Below, in pieces: positions 38,244 through 46,956 of a stretch of DNA of 64,000 nucleotides (the first letter of the stretch is position 1; each line of letters starts with the position of its first letter). The notes under the pieces are model-generated. The model searched no databases and had not been told where the DNA came from. It saw only the letters and a program-made list of their open reading frames with translations. The position numbers and the translations under genes are program-made. Source of the DNA: an uncultured Pelagibacteraceae bacterium (GTDB lineage: Bacteria; Pseudomonadota; Alphaproteobacteria; Pelagibacterales; Pelagibacteraceae); contig CACNSS010000004.1 in NCBI GenBank assembly GCA_902623215.1, positions 1-64,000 on the forward strand. Reading direction: 5' to 3'.

Positions 38244-39599
38244 ATGAACAAAGTTTTAAAAAATTCTTGGGCACTATTTTTGGGTATGGGATGTATTATG
38301 ATGGCCTACGGTTTTCAGGGTTCTCTCCTAGGTGTAAGAGCAGTGCAAGAAGAATTTAGCTTAACCTCAACTGGTTTCATGATGTCAGGATATTTTGTTG
38401 GCTATTTTATAGGTGCAGCAACAATTCCTAATATTATATCTAGAGTCGGACATATAAGAGTTTTTGCAGCATTTGCATCATTATCATCTTTGGTCATTTT
38501 GGTTCACTCGATAATTGTCAATCCTTTAGTGTGGTTTTTTTTAAGAGTTCTGACTGGGATAAGCATGGTTTGTATCTATACAGTTGCTGAAAGCTGGCTT
38601 AACGATAGATCAAGTAATAAAAATAGAGGAAGTGTTTTGTCAATCTACATGGTGATACTTTATGGCACAATGGGAATTGGGATGTTTTTACTAAACTTTA
38701 GTAGTCCTCTGAATTTCGAACCTTTTATTCTTGTTTCCGTAATTACATCAGTTGCTTTAATTCCTATTTTGCTTACTAAAAAAAAACCACCGACATTTAA
38801 AAAGATTAAAGTAATGACACTCAAAGATCTCTATGTATCATCTCCTTTTGGGATGGTAAGCTCTTTTTTTTACGGAACTATACAAGCTGCACTTTTTACT
38901 TTATTAGCTGTGTACGCAACCTCAATGAATTTTACGATATTAGAGATTTCAATTGTTACATTTCTTCTAGCAATATCTGGAGCTATTTCTCAATTTCCAG
39001 TAGGAAAAATTTCAGATATGTATGATCGAAGAAACGTAATAGTTTTTGCTACTTTTGGTGCAGCAGCTTTTGCAATTATAACAATTTTAGTTACTAGACA
39101 AATGTATTTACCAGGTGGACTTGCTACAAGTAAAACCTGGTTCTATATTTTCTTGGTTCTTTTTTCTTTTTGTAGTTTACCAATATTTTCTTTAATTTTA
39201 GCTCACACTAATGATTTTATTTCAAAAGAAAAATTTGTAGCTGCTGGTGCAGGTCTTCAATTTGTATTTGGTTTGGGCGCGATGAGTGGTCCATTTTTAT
39301 GCTCAATATTTATGGATTTAGTCGGTCCTAATGGATTTTTTGTTTTTTTATTTTTTTTTCATTCAGTAATCGGTTTTTTTGGGATGTATAGAATGAAAGT
39401 AAGAAAAACTGTTGAAAACCCTGACTCTCAATTTGTAGCGATGCCCCAAACAATTACACCAGCTGGAATTGAGCTAAATCCATCGACAGAACACATTGAA
39501 GAGCCTTACTCTGAAAAGGTTAAGGAAATACTTGAAAGAAAAGGCGTAAAATATAAAAAAGAGGATGAGCAGGTTAAAACAGGTAGTGAGCTAGATTAA
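38244..39599 (+). CDS. Major facilitator superfamily transporter
   Basis: A 451-residue permease with about twelve helices. Features include FMMSGYFVGYFIGAATIPNIISRVGH in the first half and FPVGKISDMYDRRNVIVF (loop 8-9 motif) in the second, similar to the YcaD/MFS_1 group of putative sugar or drug transporters. The C-terminal ~60 residues form a charged cytoplasmic tail (EPYSEKVKEILERKGVKYK). Separated from the DMT gene by 56 bp. Substrate not assignable. Confidence 0.82.
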   Translation: MNKVLKNSWALFLGMGCIMMAYGFQGSLLGVRAVQEEFSLTSTGFMMSGYFVGYFIGAATIPNIISRVGHIRVFAAFASLSSLVILVHSIIVNPLVWFFLRVLTGISMVCIYTVAESWLNDRSSNKNRGSVLSIYMVILYGTMGIGMFLLNFSSPLNFEPFILVSVITSVALIPILLTKKKPPTFKKIKVMTLKDLYVSSPFGMVSSFFYGTIQAALFTLLAVYATSMNFTILEISIVTFLLAISGAISQFPVGKISDMYDRRNVIVFATFGAAAFAIITILVTRQMYLPGGLATSKTWFYIFLVLFSFCSLPIFSLILAHTNDFISKEKFVAAGAGLQFVFGLGAMSGPFLCSIFMDLVGPNGFFVFLFFFHSVIGFFGMYRMKVRKTVENPDSQFVAMPQTITPAGIELNPSTEHIEEPYSEKVKEILERKGVKYKKEDEQVKTGSELD

Positions 39600-39702
39600 T
39601 TATCCCTTTCAGGTTGTAGCTTTGAAAGCCAAATTTAAATAATATTTTTAAAATTTTTTATTGAATAATAATTATTTCTTTAGTGAAATATCGTTTTTAT
39701 AA

Positions 39703-40437
39703 ATGAAAACAAAAAAAAAAATTCGAACTAGAACAAGTAAAGAAAGGAATGGACTGTCAAAGATTGCTTCCTTTACTACAAAATCTATTACCAATGCAAT
39801 ATCAAATTATAAAAAAAATAAAGAACAAAACAAAATTAGGGCAATAAAATTACAAAAACTTGAGGAAAAAAATTCACTTTTAAAAGAGAAAAAAGATTTA
39901 AAAGTCTGGGAAGACAAATTAATTAAAGAAAGTAATAAACTAAAAGTAAGTGAAGATGAAATTAGATTAAAAGAAAAAGAAATAAAATCAAAAGATGAAA
40001 AACAAAAAATTGAGAGTGAGAGATTAGTAAGAAAAGATGAGGAATTGACTCTGGTAGCAAAAGAATTGAGAGAGAAAGAAAAACAATTAAAAATTAGAGA
40101 AGAAGAACAAAATAGAAAAGATATAGACTTAAAAGTTAGAGAAGAAGAATTACATCAAAGAGATCTTAAAGAACAAAGACGTAAAAATAGAGAGTTAAAA
40201 AAATTAAGAGAAGAAATAGATAAAGAGAAAGAAATTGAATATGTAAAAATTAGGGAGTGGGAAGAGAAATTTGATAGAGAACAAAAACTAAAGGAGCAAG
40301 AAGAGATGAGAAGAGAGCAAAAATTAATTCAAAAAGAGATGGAAAGACGTGCTAAATTTGACAATATAGATAATAATACTGATAGTTCCTTAAGCCAGTT
40401 AGAAAAATTTAATATTAACAAATCAAAAGAAAACTAA
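39703..40437 (+). CDS. Unknown highly charged coiled-coil protein
   Basis: I do not recognise this family. The 244 residues are dominated by Glu, Lys and Arg with heptad spacing from about residue 45 to 215, with repeating blocks such as LREKEKQLKIREEEQ and LKVREEELHQRD that suggest a long single alpha-helix or coiled coil. The N-terminus is basic (KTKKKIRTRTSKER) with a Ser/Thr-rich stretch, and the C-terminal ~30 residues are polar and probably disordered. There is no signal peptide, no membrane helix and no cysteine. The gene is in its own unit: 103 bp from the MFS gene and convergent with the amidinotransferase (17 bp gap). Confidence 0.75.
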   Translation: MKTKKKIRTRTSKERNGLSKIASFTTKSITNAISNYKKNKEQNKIRAIKLQKLEEKNSLLKEKKDLKVWEDKLIKESNKLKVSEDEIRLKEKEIKSKDEKQKIESERLVRKDEELTLVAKELREKEKQLKIREEEQNRKDIDLKVREEELHQRDLKEQRRKNRELKKLREEIDKEKEIEYVKIREWEEKFDREQKLKEQEEMRREQKLIQKEMERRAKFDNIDNNTDSSLSQLEKFNINKSKEN

Positions 40438-40454
40438 AAAAAAGATTAATTTAT

Positions 40455-41570
40455 CTATTGTTTTGGAAAATAATCTTTTAAATCTCCTTCTCTAAATACG
40501 TCTGCTGTACTACAATGAAGTCCGCCTCCAAACGCATATGCATCTCTTAAATCAATCGGAACAACTTCCATCCCTAATTTGTCAAGTTGTTCTGCTTGAT
40601 ATTTTTCACTTTTTTCCACACAGACTGTTTTTTGATCTAAAACTAGAACGTTCATTGATAGCCAAACTGAGGAATAACAAAGAGGTGGTGGTTCATTGTG
40701 TGCGGGTTGAGCAGCATCAATTATTTCCCATCCATTTTTCTCAAAAAACTTTCGTTGTTCTTTAGGTAATCTTCTTTGAGGGTTATTAATTATTAATCCT
40801 TCTTTAATAGGAGTAAAAGTAGCATCTATATGTATTGGATATGGGTCTCCTGGAAAGTTTACAGCGTGAACCCTGTGGTCTTTATAGTGTCTTTTTAACC
40901 AATCTATACCTTTTAAATTTGTAGTAAATCCATGTTGAACTATTAAGTCTTTTCCAAATCTTAAAACATCTGCAGCATCAAATAAAGGTTCCTCCTCAGT
41001 AGTTACAAAAAATTTTTCTTCAGTCCATTGAAGTCTTTTTTGTATGCCAATTTTATCTGATAAATAATCTTTTCTATAATCAGCGTCAGTCAATCTTGGC
41101 TTAGGTGCAGACTCATGTCTCATATTTAAGTCTTCCTCATAATACTTTTTTAAGAGAGGGCGATAACATAAATACTCAAACCATCTACATCTGTAGCTCA
41201 TTGTAGCTTCTAAAATTTCATTTCCCACCGTTAGAAGAACATCTCTTGGAGGCATACAGCCAAACATTGTTTCTGCTTTCCAGTCTGGAGTAGAAATTTT
41301 TTGATTAAAATTAATTGGTTCTGGTCTATCAACTTTGATACCTCTTTTTTCTAAAACATCCGAAAAATTATTTAAAAGTTCGTTTGCTTTGTCGACAGTA
41401 TCTCTCGTTCTTGGACCAAACTTTCCTCTCATGTCTGAATTTTCAGGAACTTTTGCATCTAAAGCTGGCTCTGGAGCAGGTATACAAGTGCCATCTGCCC
41501 TACCCACTATTACATGCTTAAGTGGATCCCATTCGTTCCAACTATTTACTATTGTTTTTTTTTTAACCAT
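40455..41570 (-). CDS. Glycine amidinotransferase family protein
   Basis: Guanidino-modifying pentein-fold enzyme that moves an amidino group from arginine to an amine acceptor, as in AGAT (forming guanidinoacetate and ornithine from arginine and glycine). The 371 residues show NSWNEWDPLKHVIVGR at the start, ETMFGCMPPRDVLL, FDAADVLRFGKDL (catalytic Asp region), YPIHIDATF (catalytic His) and GGGLHCST with the nucleophile Cys at about residue 353. Acceptor specificity (glycine or another amine) is not visible. Preceded on the same strand by a DMT transporter, 44 bp upstream. Confidence 0.86.
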   Translation of the reverse strand: MVKKKTIVNSWNEWDPLKHVIVGRADGTCIPAPEPALDAKVPENSDMRGKFGPRTRDTVDKANELLNNFSDVLEKRGIKVDRPEPINFNQKISTPDWKAETMFGCMPPRDVLLTVGNEILEATMSYRCRWFEYLCYRPLLKKYYEEDLNMRHESAPKPRLTDADYRKDYLSDKIGIQKRLQWTEEKFFVTTEEEPLFDAADVLRFGKDLIVQHGFTTNLKGIDWLKRHYKDHRVHAVNFPGDPYPIHIDATFTPIKEGLIINNPQRRLPKEQRKFFEKNGWEIIDAAQPAHNEPPPLCYSSVWLSMNVLVLDQKTVCVEKSEKYQAEQLDKLGMEVVPIDLRDAYAFGGGLHCSTADVFREGDLKDYFPKQ

Positions 41571-41614
41571 TTCATCAAATAACTAATAATATAATTTTTT
41601 TTCTCAATGAAATT

Positions 41615-42520
41615 TTAATTTAATGCTATGTATCTTTTATTCCATCTCATAATTAAACTGTAATAAAAAAGTGAAATAAAAAGGAAAAAACCACCCACTA
41701 TAGTGTTTGTATTAGGTACCTCATTAATCCCAAATAATGGAAGCCATACCCAAAAAATTCCACCAATTACCTCAGTTAATGATAGTAAAGTTAACTCTGC
41801 TGCAGGAATTGCTTTTGATCCGATTGCATATAAAATCATTCCTATACACACCAAAGTTCCATGTAGTGAAAACAATGAGGAGTTATAACTCGTTGAAAAA
41901 AAAGGTTGGTTTTTGAATAATATTATCGATGCAGCTATAACAAAACAAAACAAACCAGCAATTGCTACTGTAGTAAACTTAGGCGTTTCTTTTCTCCATC
42001 TCAAAGTCACAGAAAATATTGAAAAACCAATAGAAGAGGTAATACCAAAAATAAATCCTACAATAGAATTTTTTTCATTATTTCCAACAGCCATAATTAC
42101 TATACCGATTGTTGCAATAAATATTGAAATCCATACATTTAAGCTAATTTTTTCTTTTAAAAAAAGGAATGCAAGTAGAGCAGTAAAAAATGGCATCGCA
42201 GCCAAGCATAGTAAAGTGATAGCGGCGCTAGTATTTGTTATAGAGTATATAAACGAAATCATCGCCACGCCTAATCCACAACCCCCAATTAATCCTGATT
42301 TACCTACTTTTTTATAATTCTTATAGAAATTTTTACCTTCCTCAAAATATAAATAAAGATTCAAGAGAATAAAAATTGTTAAACCACGTCCAAAGACATA
42401 CTGCCACGGCACTAAATTAGGGTCATCCATATATCTTACTACTAGCGGACCAAATGACCAGATAAGACCAGCGAATAATACAATAGGCACTGCTATTTTT
42501 TCATTTTTAAGTTCTATCAT
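41615..42520 (-). CDS. EamA/DMT-superfamily transporter next to amidinotransferase
   Basis: A 301-residue protein with about ten hydrophobic helices in two EamA units: NTSAAITLLCLAAMPFFTALLAFLFLKEKI and PAAELTLLSLTEVIGGIFWVWLPLFG. It is upstream of and co-directional with the amidinotransferase gene, so co-transcription is likely and a role in uptake or export of its substrate or product is a reasonable guess. Homologous in layout to the DMT proteins at 37327 and 58129. Confidence 0.84.
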   Translation of the reverse strand: MIELKNEKIAVPIVLFAGLIWSFGPLVVRYMDDPNLVPWQYVFGRGLTIFILLNLYLYFEEGKNFYKNYKKVGKSGLIGGCGLGVAMISFIYSITNTSAAITLLCLAAMPFFTALLAFLFLKEKISLNVWISIFIATIGIVIMAVGNNEKNSIVGFIFGITSSIGFSIFSVTLRWRKETPKFTTVAIAGLFCFVIAASIILFKNQPFFSTSYNSSLFSLHGTLVCIGMILYAIGSKAIPAAELTLLSLTEVIGGIFWVWLPLFGINEVPNTNTIVGGFFLFISLFYYSLIMRWNKRYIALN

Positions 42521-42553
42521 TTAACAGTATTTAATTCTTATTTATTTCAACTA

Positions 42554-42608
42554 CAACAAAAATAGATATTGTAAAAAAAGAATTTTTTCTATTATTGTTG
42601 TTTTTTTT
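42554..42608 (+). terminator. Terminator-like hairpin before NifU-like gene
   Basis: On the plus strand an inverted repeat (42554-42565 with 42589-42600, one mismatch over 12) encloses an A-run/T-run inner stem and is followed by eight T at 42601-42608. This is the shape of an intrinsic terminator for plus-strand RNA, but the nearest upstream plus-strand gene ends at 40437. It may stop antisense transcription or act in the leader of the following gene. AT-rich DNA makes such shapes by chance. Confidence 0.35.
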
Positions 42609-42658
42609 GTATTTAAAGACTCAACCGCAAGATTTATACTTTATAATATATATAATAC

Positions 42659-43057
42659 ATGAATTTAGAAATAATTAATATTGCTGCTGACACAAAAAAT
42701 AATAAAGATATTAAGAATCATACCCACTTCATAAAATTAAAAAACTCTGTATGTGGAGATGAAATTCAACTAAAGCTAATAATAAAACAAGATAAAATAA
42801 CTAATATTGGTTACCAAACAGAATCTTGTATATACTGCCAAGCATCTGCGAGTTTATTATCAAAAATTTCTAAAAATAGTAAAAAAGATAAAATTATAAA
42901 ATTGTGTGATGAAGCAAAATCATTTTTTGAGAAAGATTATAAAAATTTAAACAAGAATTTGAAACTATTTTCAAAATTATTTGTAAAAGAGAATCTCTCT
43001 CGAAAAGATTGTATATTATTACCTTTTAAAGCCATGAAAAAAATAGTATCAAATTAA
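42659..43057 (+). CDS. NifU/SufU-like iron-sulfur scaffold protein
   Basis: A 132-residue IscU/NifU N-domain-like protein. The three cluster-ligand cysteines occur in the expected places: NSVCGDEIQL (residue ~32), CIYCQASASLL (~59-62) and RKDCILLPFKAM (~121). The second site has an extra cysteine (CxxC) in place of the usual single Cys. A TATAAT sits only 12 bp before the ATG, so any transcript from it would be nearly leaderless. Followed by the HPP gene after 5 bp. Probably helps [Fe-S] assembly or repair; not in a suf operon here. Confidence 0.78.
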   Translation: MNLEIINIAADTKNNKDIKNHTHFIKLKNSVCGDEIQLKLIIKQDKITNIGYQTESCIYCQASASLLSKISKNSKKDKIIKLCDEAKSFFEKDYKNLNKNLKLFSKLFVKENLSRKDCILLPFKAMKKIVSN

Positions 43058-43062
43058 TTCTT

Positions 43063-43527
43063 ATGAGTAATATTAAGAAATCTTTTTTAGCTGGTTTATT
43101 TTCTATCATTACAATCGGAATACTAACTGGCCTAACTTATAAAACTGAATTAGGTATTTTTTTACTAGCCTCTTTTGGATCGTCGATGGTTTTATTATAT
43201 GGATATCCTGAAAGTCCATTTGCTCAACCCAAGAATGTTTTTTTTGGTCACTTCATAACCACATTAGTAGGATTGTTTTTCCTTTATCTGTTTCCACTCC
43301 CTATTTTTTTAACAATTCCTCTAGCAGTAGGTGTTGGTGTTGGTTTAATGATATTATTAAATGTCACCCACCCACCTGCAGGTGGGAATCCAATTATTGT
43401 AATAATCGGCAGTGTTTCTTTTGATTATCTTTTTAGTCCAGTGGTAACTGGATCCATCATAATTATCATTTTTGCAATAGTAATCAATCGTTTTCTTTTG
43501 AAAAAAAATTACCCGATAAAAAAATAA
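43063..43527 (+). CDS. HPP family integral membrane protein
   Basis: A 154-residue protein with four or five hydrophobic helices and the family-naming motif HPPAGGNP, together with FGSSMVLLYGYPESPFAQPKNVFFGH. HPP proteins are associated with nitrite transport in plants and cyanobacteria, but bacterial roles are mostly untested. It lies 5 bp after a NifU-like gene, so the pair may be one operon. Confidence 0.8.
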   Translation: MSNIKKSFLAGLFSIITIGILTGLTYKTELGIFLLASFGSSMVLLYGYPESPFAQPKNVFFGHFITTLVGLFFLYLFPLPIFLTIPLAVGVGVGLMILLNVTHPPAGGNPIIVIIGSVSFDYLFSPVVTGSIIIIIFAIVINRFLLKKNYPIKK

Positions 43528-43596
43528 TTTAATTGCTTGAAGTAAAAAAATAAGGTTAGATATGCAAAATAAATTTTTTATTACAGAGGAGATTTA

Positions 43597-44796
43597 ATGA
43601 AAATACTATGCATATTATATGATGATCCTAAAGGAGGAATGCCAAAGTCGTATGCTTTATCGGAACTACCAAAAATAGAAAAGTACCCTGATGGAATGAC
43701 GCTTCCATCACCAAAAGCAAGAGATTACACACCAGGTCAGTTATTAGGATGTGTTTCTGGAGAACTTGGTTTAAGAAAATTTTTAGAAAGTAATGGACAT
43801 GAATTTGTTGTTACAAATAGTAAAGATGGAGATGGTTGTGAAGCTGATAAACATATAGTTGATGCTGATATCGTTATTTCTCAGCCTTTTTTCCCTTACT
43901 ACTTAACTAAAGAAAGAATAGCTAAGGCCAAAAATTTAAAGATGGCAATAACAGCTGGAATTGGATCAGACCACGTTGACTTACAGGCAGCTATGGATAA
44001 CAAAATTGATGTTGTGGAAGTAACTTATTGTAATTCAAGATCAGTTGCTGAACATATTGTCATGATGATTGTTTCTATGGTTAGAGATTATCATAATCAA
44101 CATAGGATTGTTAATGAAGGCGGATGGAACATTGCTGATGCTGTTCAAAGATCCTATGATGTTGAAGGAATGCATATTGGTACTGTTGCAGCTGGAAGAA
44201 TAGGATTAGATGCGTTAAGAAAAATGAAACCATTTGATACCCATTTGCATTATTTTGATAGACACAGATTGCCTGATAGTGTTGAAAAAGAACTTAATTT
44301 AACATTTCATGAAACAGTAGAATCAATGGTTAAAGTTTGTGACGTTGTAACAATCAATTGTCCACTACACCCAGAAACAGAAAACTTGTTTGATGATGCT
44401 ATGATAAGCAAAATGAAAAAAGGTGCTTATATTGTCAACACAGCTAGAGGAAAAATTTGTAATAGAGATGCAATTGCAAAAGCTCTGAAAAGTGGTCAAT
44501 TAAGTGGGTATGCAGGTGATGTTTGGTTTCCTCAACCTGCACCAAATGATCACGTGTGGAGAAGTATGCCAAATCACGGTATGACACCTCACACTTCCGG
44601 TACATCTTTAACTGCGCAATCAAGATATGCAGATGGTGTTAGAGAGATATTAGAATGTTTCTTCGATGGCAAAGAAATTAGAAATCAGTATTTAATTGTC
44701 AAAGATGGTCAATTAGCTGGTATGGGAGCCCACTCGTACAGCAAAGGTTCAGCTACTGGCGGATCTGAAGAAGCAGCAAAATACAAAAAACAATAA
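43597..44796 (+). CDS. fdh: NAD-dependent formate dehydrogenase
   Basis: D-2-hydroxyacid dehydrogenase-fold enzyme oxidising formate to CO2 with NAD. The 399 residues carry the formate-binding Ile/Asn region AITAGIGSDHVDL and VTYCNSRSVAEH, dinucleotide-binding GTVAAGRIG, active-site Arg in NTARGKICNRDAI and catalytic His in MTPHTSGTSL. This is the cofactor-free single-subunit type. A clear GAGGAG ribosome-binding site lies 6 bp before the ATG, unusually strong for this window. With the gcv operon it can remove C1 units as CO2 plus NADH. Confidence 0.95.
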   Translation: MKILCILYDDPKGGMPKSYALSELPKIEKYPDGMTLPSPKARDYTPGQLLGCVSGELGLRKFLESNGHEFVVTNSKDGDGCEADKHIVDADIVISQPFFPYYLTKERIAKAKNLKMAITAGIGSDHVDLQAAMDNKIDVVEVTYCNSRSVAEHIVMMIVSMVRDYHNQHRIVNEGGWNIADAVQRSYDVEGMHIGTVAAGRIGLDALRKMKPFDTHLHYFDRHRLPDSVEKELNLTFHETVESMVKVCDVVTINCPLHPETENLFDDAMISKMKKGAYIVNTARGKICNRDAIAKALKSGQLSGYAGDVWFPQPAPNDHVWRSMPNHGMTPHTSGTSLTAQSRYADGVREILECFFDGKEIRNQYLIVKDGQLAGMGAHSYSKGSATGGSEEAAKYKKQ

Positions 44797-44808
44797 TTTA
44801 AAATAAAC

Positions 44809-44847
44809 TATTAAAGGTAGCCTACTTAAAAATAGCTACCTTTAATA
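44809..44847 (+). terminator. Hairpin after formate dehydrogenase gene
   Basis: A perfect 13-bp inverted repeat (44809-44821 with 44835-44847) with a 13-base loop lies 12 bp after the fdh stop. There is no clean T-run afterwards, so it may protect or terminate the mRNA. A second weak hairpin (44857-44864 with 44874-44881) precedes msrA. Confidence 0.5.
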
Positions 44848-44885
44848 TAATGGACTTATCATAACTATTTTGTTTATGATATTTA

Positions 44886-45461
44886 ATGAGATATTTTTTA
44901 ATTATTTACATAATTCTATTTAATATTAATTTTTCTTATTCAGCTCAAAAAGATAAAGCATATTTTGCTGGTGGATGTTTTTGGTGTATGGAAGAGTCTT
45001 TTGAAAAATTAAGTGGTGTAGAAGAAGTAATTTCAGGTTATTCAGGAGGAGTTACTGAGAACCCAACATACAAAGAAGTGACATATGGAAATACTGGTCA
45101 CTTTGAAGTCGTAGAGATTGTATATAATAAAAAAATTATTTCATATGAAGAATTACTGGAAAATTTTTGGATTAATATAGATCCATTTGACTCCTATGGA
45201 CAGTTTTGTGACAAAGGTTATAGTTACAGATCGGTTGCGTTTTATCAAGATACAAATGAAAAGAAATTAATAGAAAAAGATATTCAAAAATTAGAAAACA
45301 GATTTAACAAAAAAGTTGTCACATATATTCGAAGTTTTGAAAAATTTTATAGAGCTGAAGAGTATCACCAGGACTTTTATAAAATTAAGCTAGAAAGATA
45401 TTTGAGATATAAAAAAGCTTGTGGCAGAGAAGAAATTTTAAAAAGGATTTGGAGTCAATAG
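44886..45461 (+). CDS. msrA: Peptide methionine sulfoxide reductase MsrA, exported
   Basis: Repairs S-methionine sulfoxide. The 191 residues begin with a hydrophobic signal sequence (about 1-19, ending SYSAQ) followed by AYFAGGCFWCMEESF with the catalytic Cys (GCFWC), GYSGGVTENPTYKEV, and the substrate-binding FDSYGQFCDKG. The signal suggests a periplasmic enzyme. Starts at ATG 44886, followed by SelO 7 bp later. Confidence 0.93.
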   Translation: MRYFLIIYIILFNINFSYSAQKDKAYFAGGCFWCMEESFEKLSGVEEVISGYSGGVTENPTYKEVTYGNTGHFEVVEIVYNKKIISYEELLENFWINIDPFDSYGQFCDKGYSYRSVAFYQDTNEKKLIEKDIQKLENRFNKKVVTYIRSFEKFYRAEEYHQDFYKIKLERYLRYKKACGREEILKRIWSQ

Positions 45462-45467
45462 TTTTCA

Positions 45468-46922
45468 ATGGAAAATAATATAAATTGGAATTTCGATAAT
45501 TCTTATTCAAGACTATCTGATGCTTTTAAGGAACACATTAAACCTGTAGCTGTAAAGAGTCCTGAATTGATTATAATCAATGAGAGTTTAGCTGGAGAAT
45601 TAGATCTAAATCTAACAAAAATTAATAAAGATAAGCTATCATCTTTGTTAACAGGAAATACTCTTCCTGAAGGTAGTAATACAATTGCTCAGGCATATGC
45701 GGGTCATCAATTCGGACACTTTACTATGCTTGGTGATGGTAGGGCAATATTGATAGGTGAACATATAACTAGCAGCAACAAAAGATATGATATTCAACTT
45801 AAAGGTTCTGGCAAAACATCATTCTCAAGAAATGGTGATGGTAGAGCTGCATTAGGTCCAATGTTAAGAGAATATATCGTAAGTGAGGCAATGCATAATC
45901 TTAACATTCCCTCAACAAGAAGTTTAGCGGTAGCAAAGACGGGTGAAAAAATAATGAGAGATACTTTACTAGAAGGCGCTATTCTAACTAGAGTGGCTTT
46001 AAGTCATATTAGGGTTGGAACTTTTCAATATATTGCAGCAAGGGACAAAAAAGATGAGCTGGAAATATTATTGAATTACGTAATTGATAGACATTACCAA
46101 GAACTAGAAAATTCAAAAAACAAGGCATTAGATCTTTTAAATAATGTTATGAGTAAACAGATTGACTTAGTGGTGAACTGGATGAGGGTAGGTTTCATTC
46201 ATGGAGTTATGAACACTGACAATATGTCAATTTCAGGGGAAACAATTGACTATGGCCCGTGTGCATTTATGGACACATATGATCCAAAAACTGTTTTCAG
46301 TTCTATTGATCACATGGGAAGATATGCTTACTGCAATCAACCAATTATTACAAAGTGGAATTTATCAAGATTTGCAGAATGTCTAATACCTATGATTGAT
46401 AAAAATCAAAAAAAATCAATCGAGATGGCTACTGAAATAATTAATACTTTTGAAAAAAAATATGAAGAAAAGTGGCTTGAAATGATGAGAAAAAAACTTG
46501 GTTTACTAGGAAATCACAGTACAGATAAAACTTTAATTTTAGATTTATTAACGTGGATGCATCAGAATAAAGCTGATTATACAAACACTTTCTGTCATAT
46601 CATGGATCCTCATTCAAATAATGGAACTATTTATGAAGATATGAATTTTGTAAATTGGAAAAAAAGACTAAATATTAGACAATTAAAAGACAATAATTCG
46701 TACAAAAATTCAATAGAGTTAATGAAAACCTATAACCCTTTGATTATTCCAAGAAATCATAAAGTTGAAGAAGTTTTAGAGTGTGCTGATAGGAAAGATT
46801 TTAAACCATTAATAAAATTTCTAAACATTTTAGAAAAACCATACATTAAACAAGAAGATACTTCTGATTTTCAATCCTTATCAGGATCAAATGAAAATTA
46901 TAAGACATTTTGTGGAACTTAA
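45468..46922 (+). CDS. selO: Protein adenylyltransferase SelO/YdiU
   Basis: Pseudokinase-fold enzyme that transfers AMP to protein hydroxyls and tunes redox responses. The 484 residues contain AYAGHQFGHFTMLGDGRAILIGE, KGSGKTSFSRNGDGRAALGPMLREY and NTDNMSISGETIDYGPCAFMD. It ends ...FCGT, so the cysteine is third from the end, at the place of Sec in human SELENOO. Adjacent to msrA, another redox-repair gene. Confidence 0.93.
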   Translation: MENNINWNFDNSYSRLSDAFKEHIKPVAVKSPELIIINESLAGELDLNLTKINKDKLSSLLTGNTLPEGSNTIAQAYAGHQFGHFTMLGDGRAILIGEHITSSNKRYDIQLKGSGKTSFSRNGDGRAALGPMLREYIVSEAMHNLNIPSTRSLAVAKTGEKIMRDTLLEGAILTRVALSHIRVGTFQYIAARDKKDELEILLNYVIDRHYQELENSKNKALDLLNNVMSKQIDLVVNWMRVGFIHGVMNTDNMSISGETIDYGPCAFMDTYDPKTVFSSIDHMGRYAYCNQPIITKWNLSRFAECLIPMIDKNQKKSIEMATEIINTFEKKYEEKWLEMMRKKLGLLGNHSTDKTLILDLLTWMHQNKADYTNTFCHIMDPHSNNGTIYEDMNFVNWKKRLNIRQLKDNNSYKNSIELMKTYNPLIIPRNHKVEEVLECADRKDFKPLIKFLNILEKPYIKQEDTSDFQSLSGSNENYKTFCGT

Positions 46923-46956
46923 AACCACCATGTTAGGCATTATATAATTTGAAAAT

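Noticed and set aside
41913..42317. Plus-strand 134-residue open frame
   Set aside because: Antisense shadow of the DMT transporter gene; low-complexity and no start signal.
42521..42658. tRNA or small RNA gene in the longest plain intergenic gap
   Set aside because: No TTCGA-type T-loop or cloverleaf arms can be seen; only an AT-rich hairpin and TATAAT repeats.
44809..44881. CRISPR-like or mobile-element repeats near hairpins
   Set aside because: The two hairpins differ in sequence and there is no regular spacing, direct-repeat series, transposase or cas gene.
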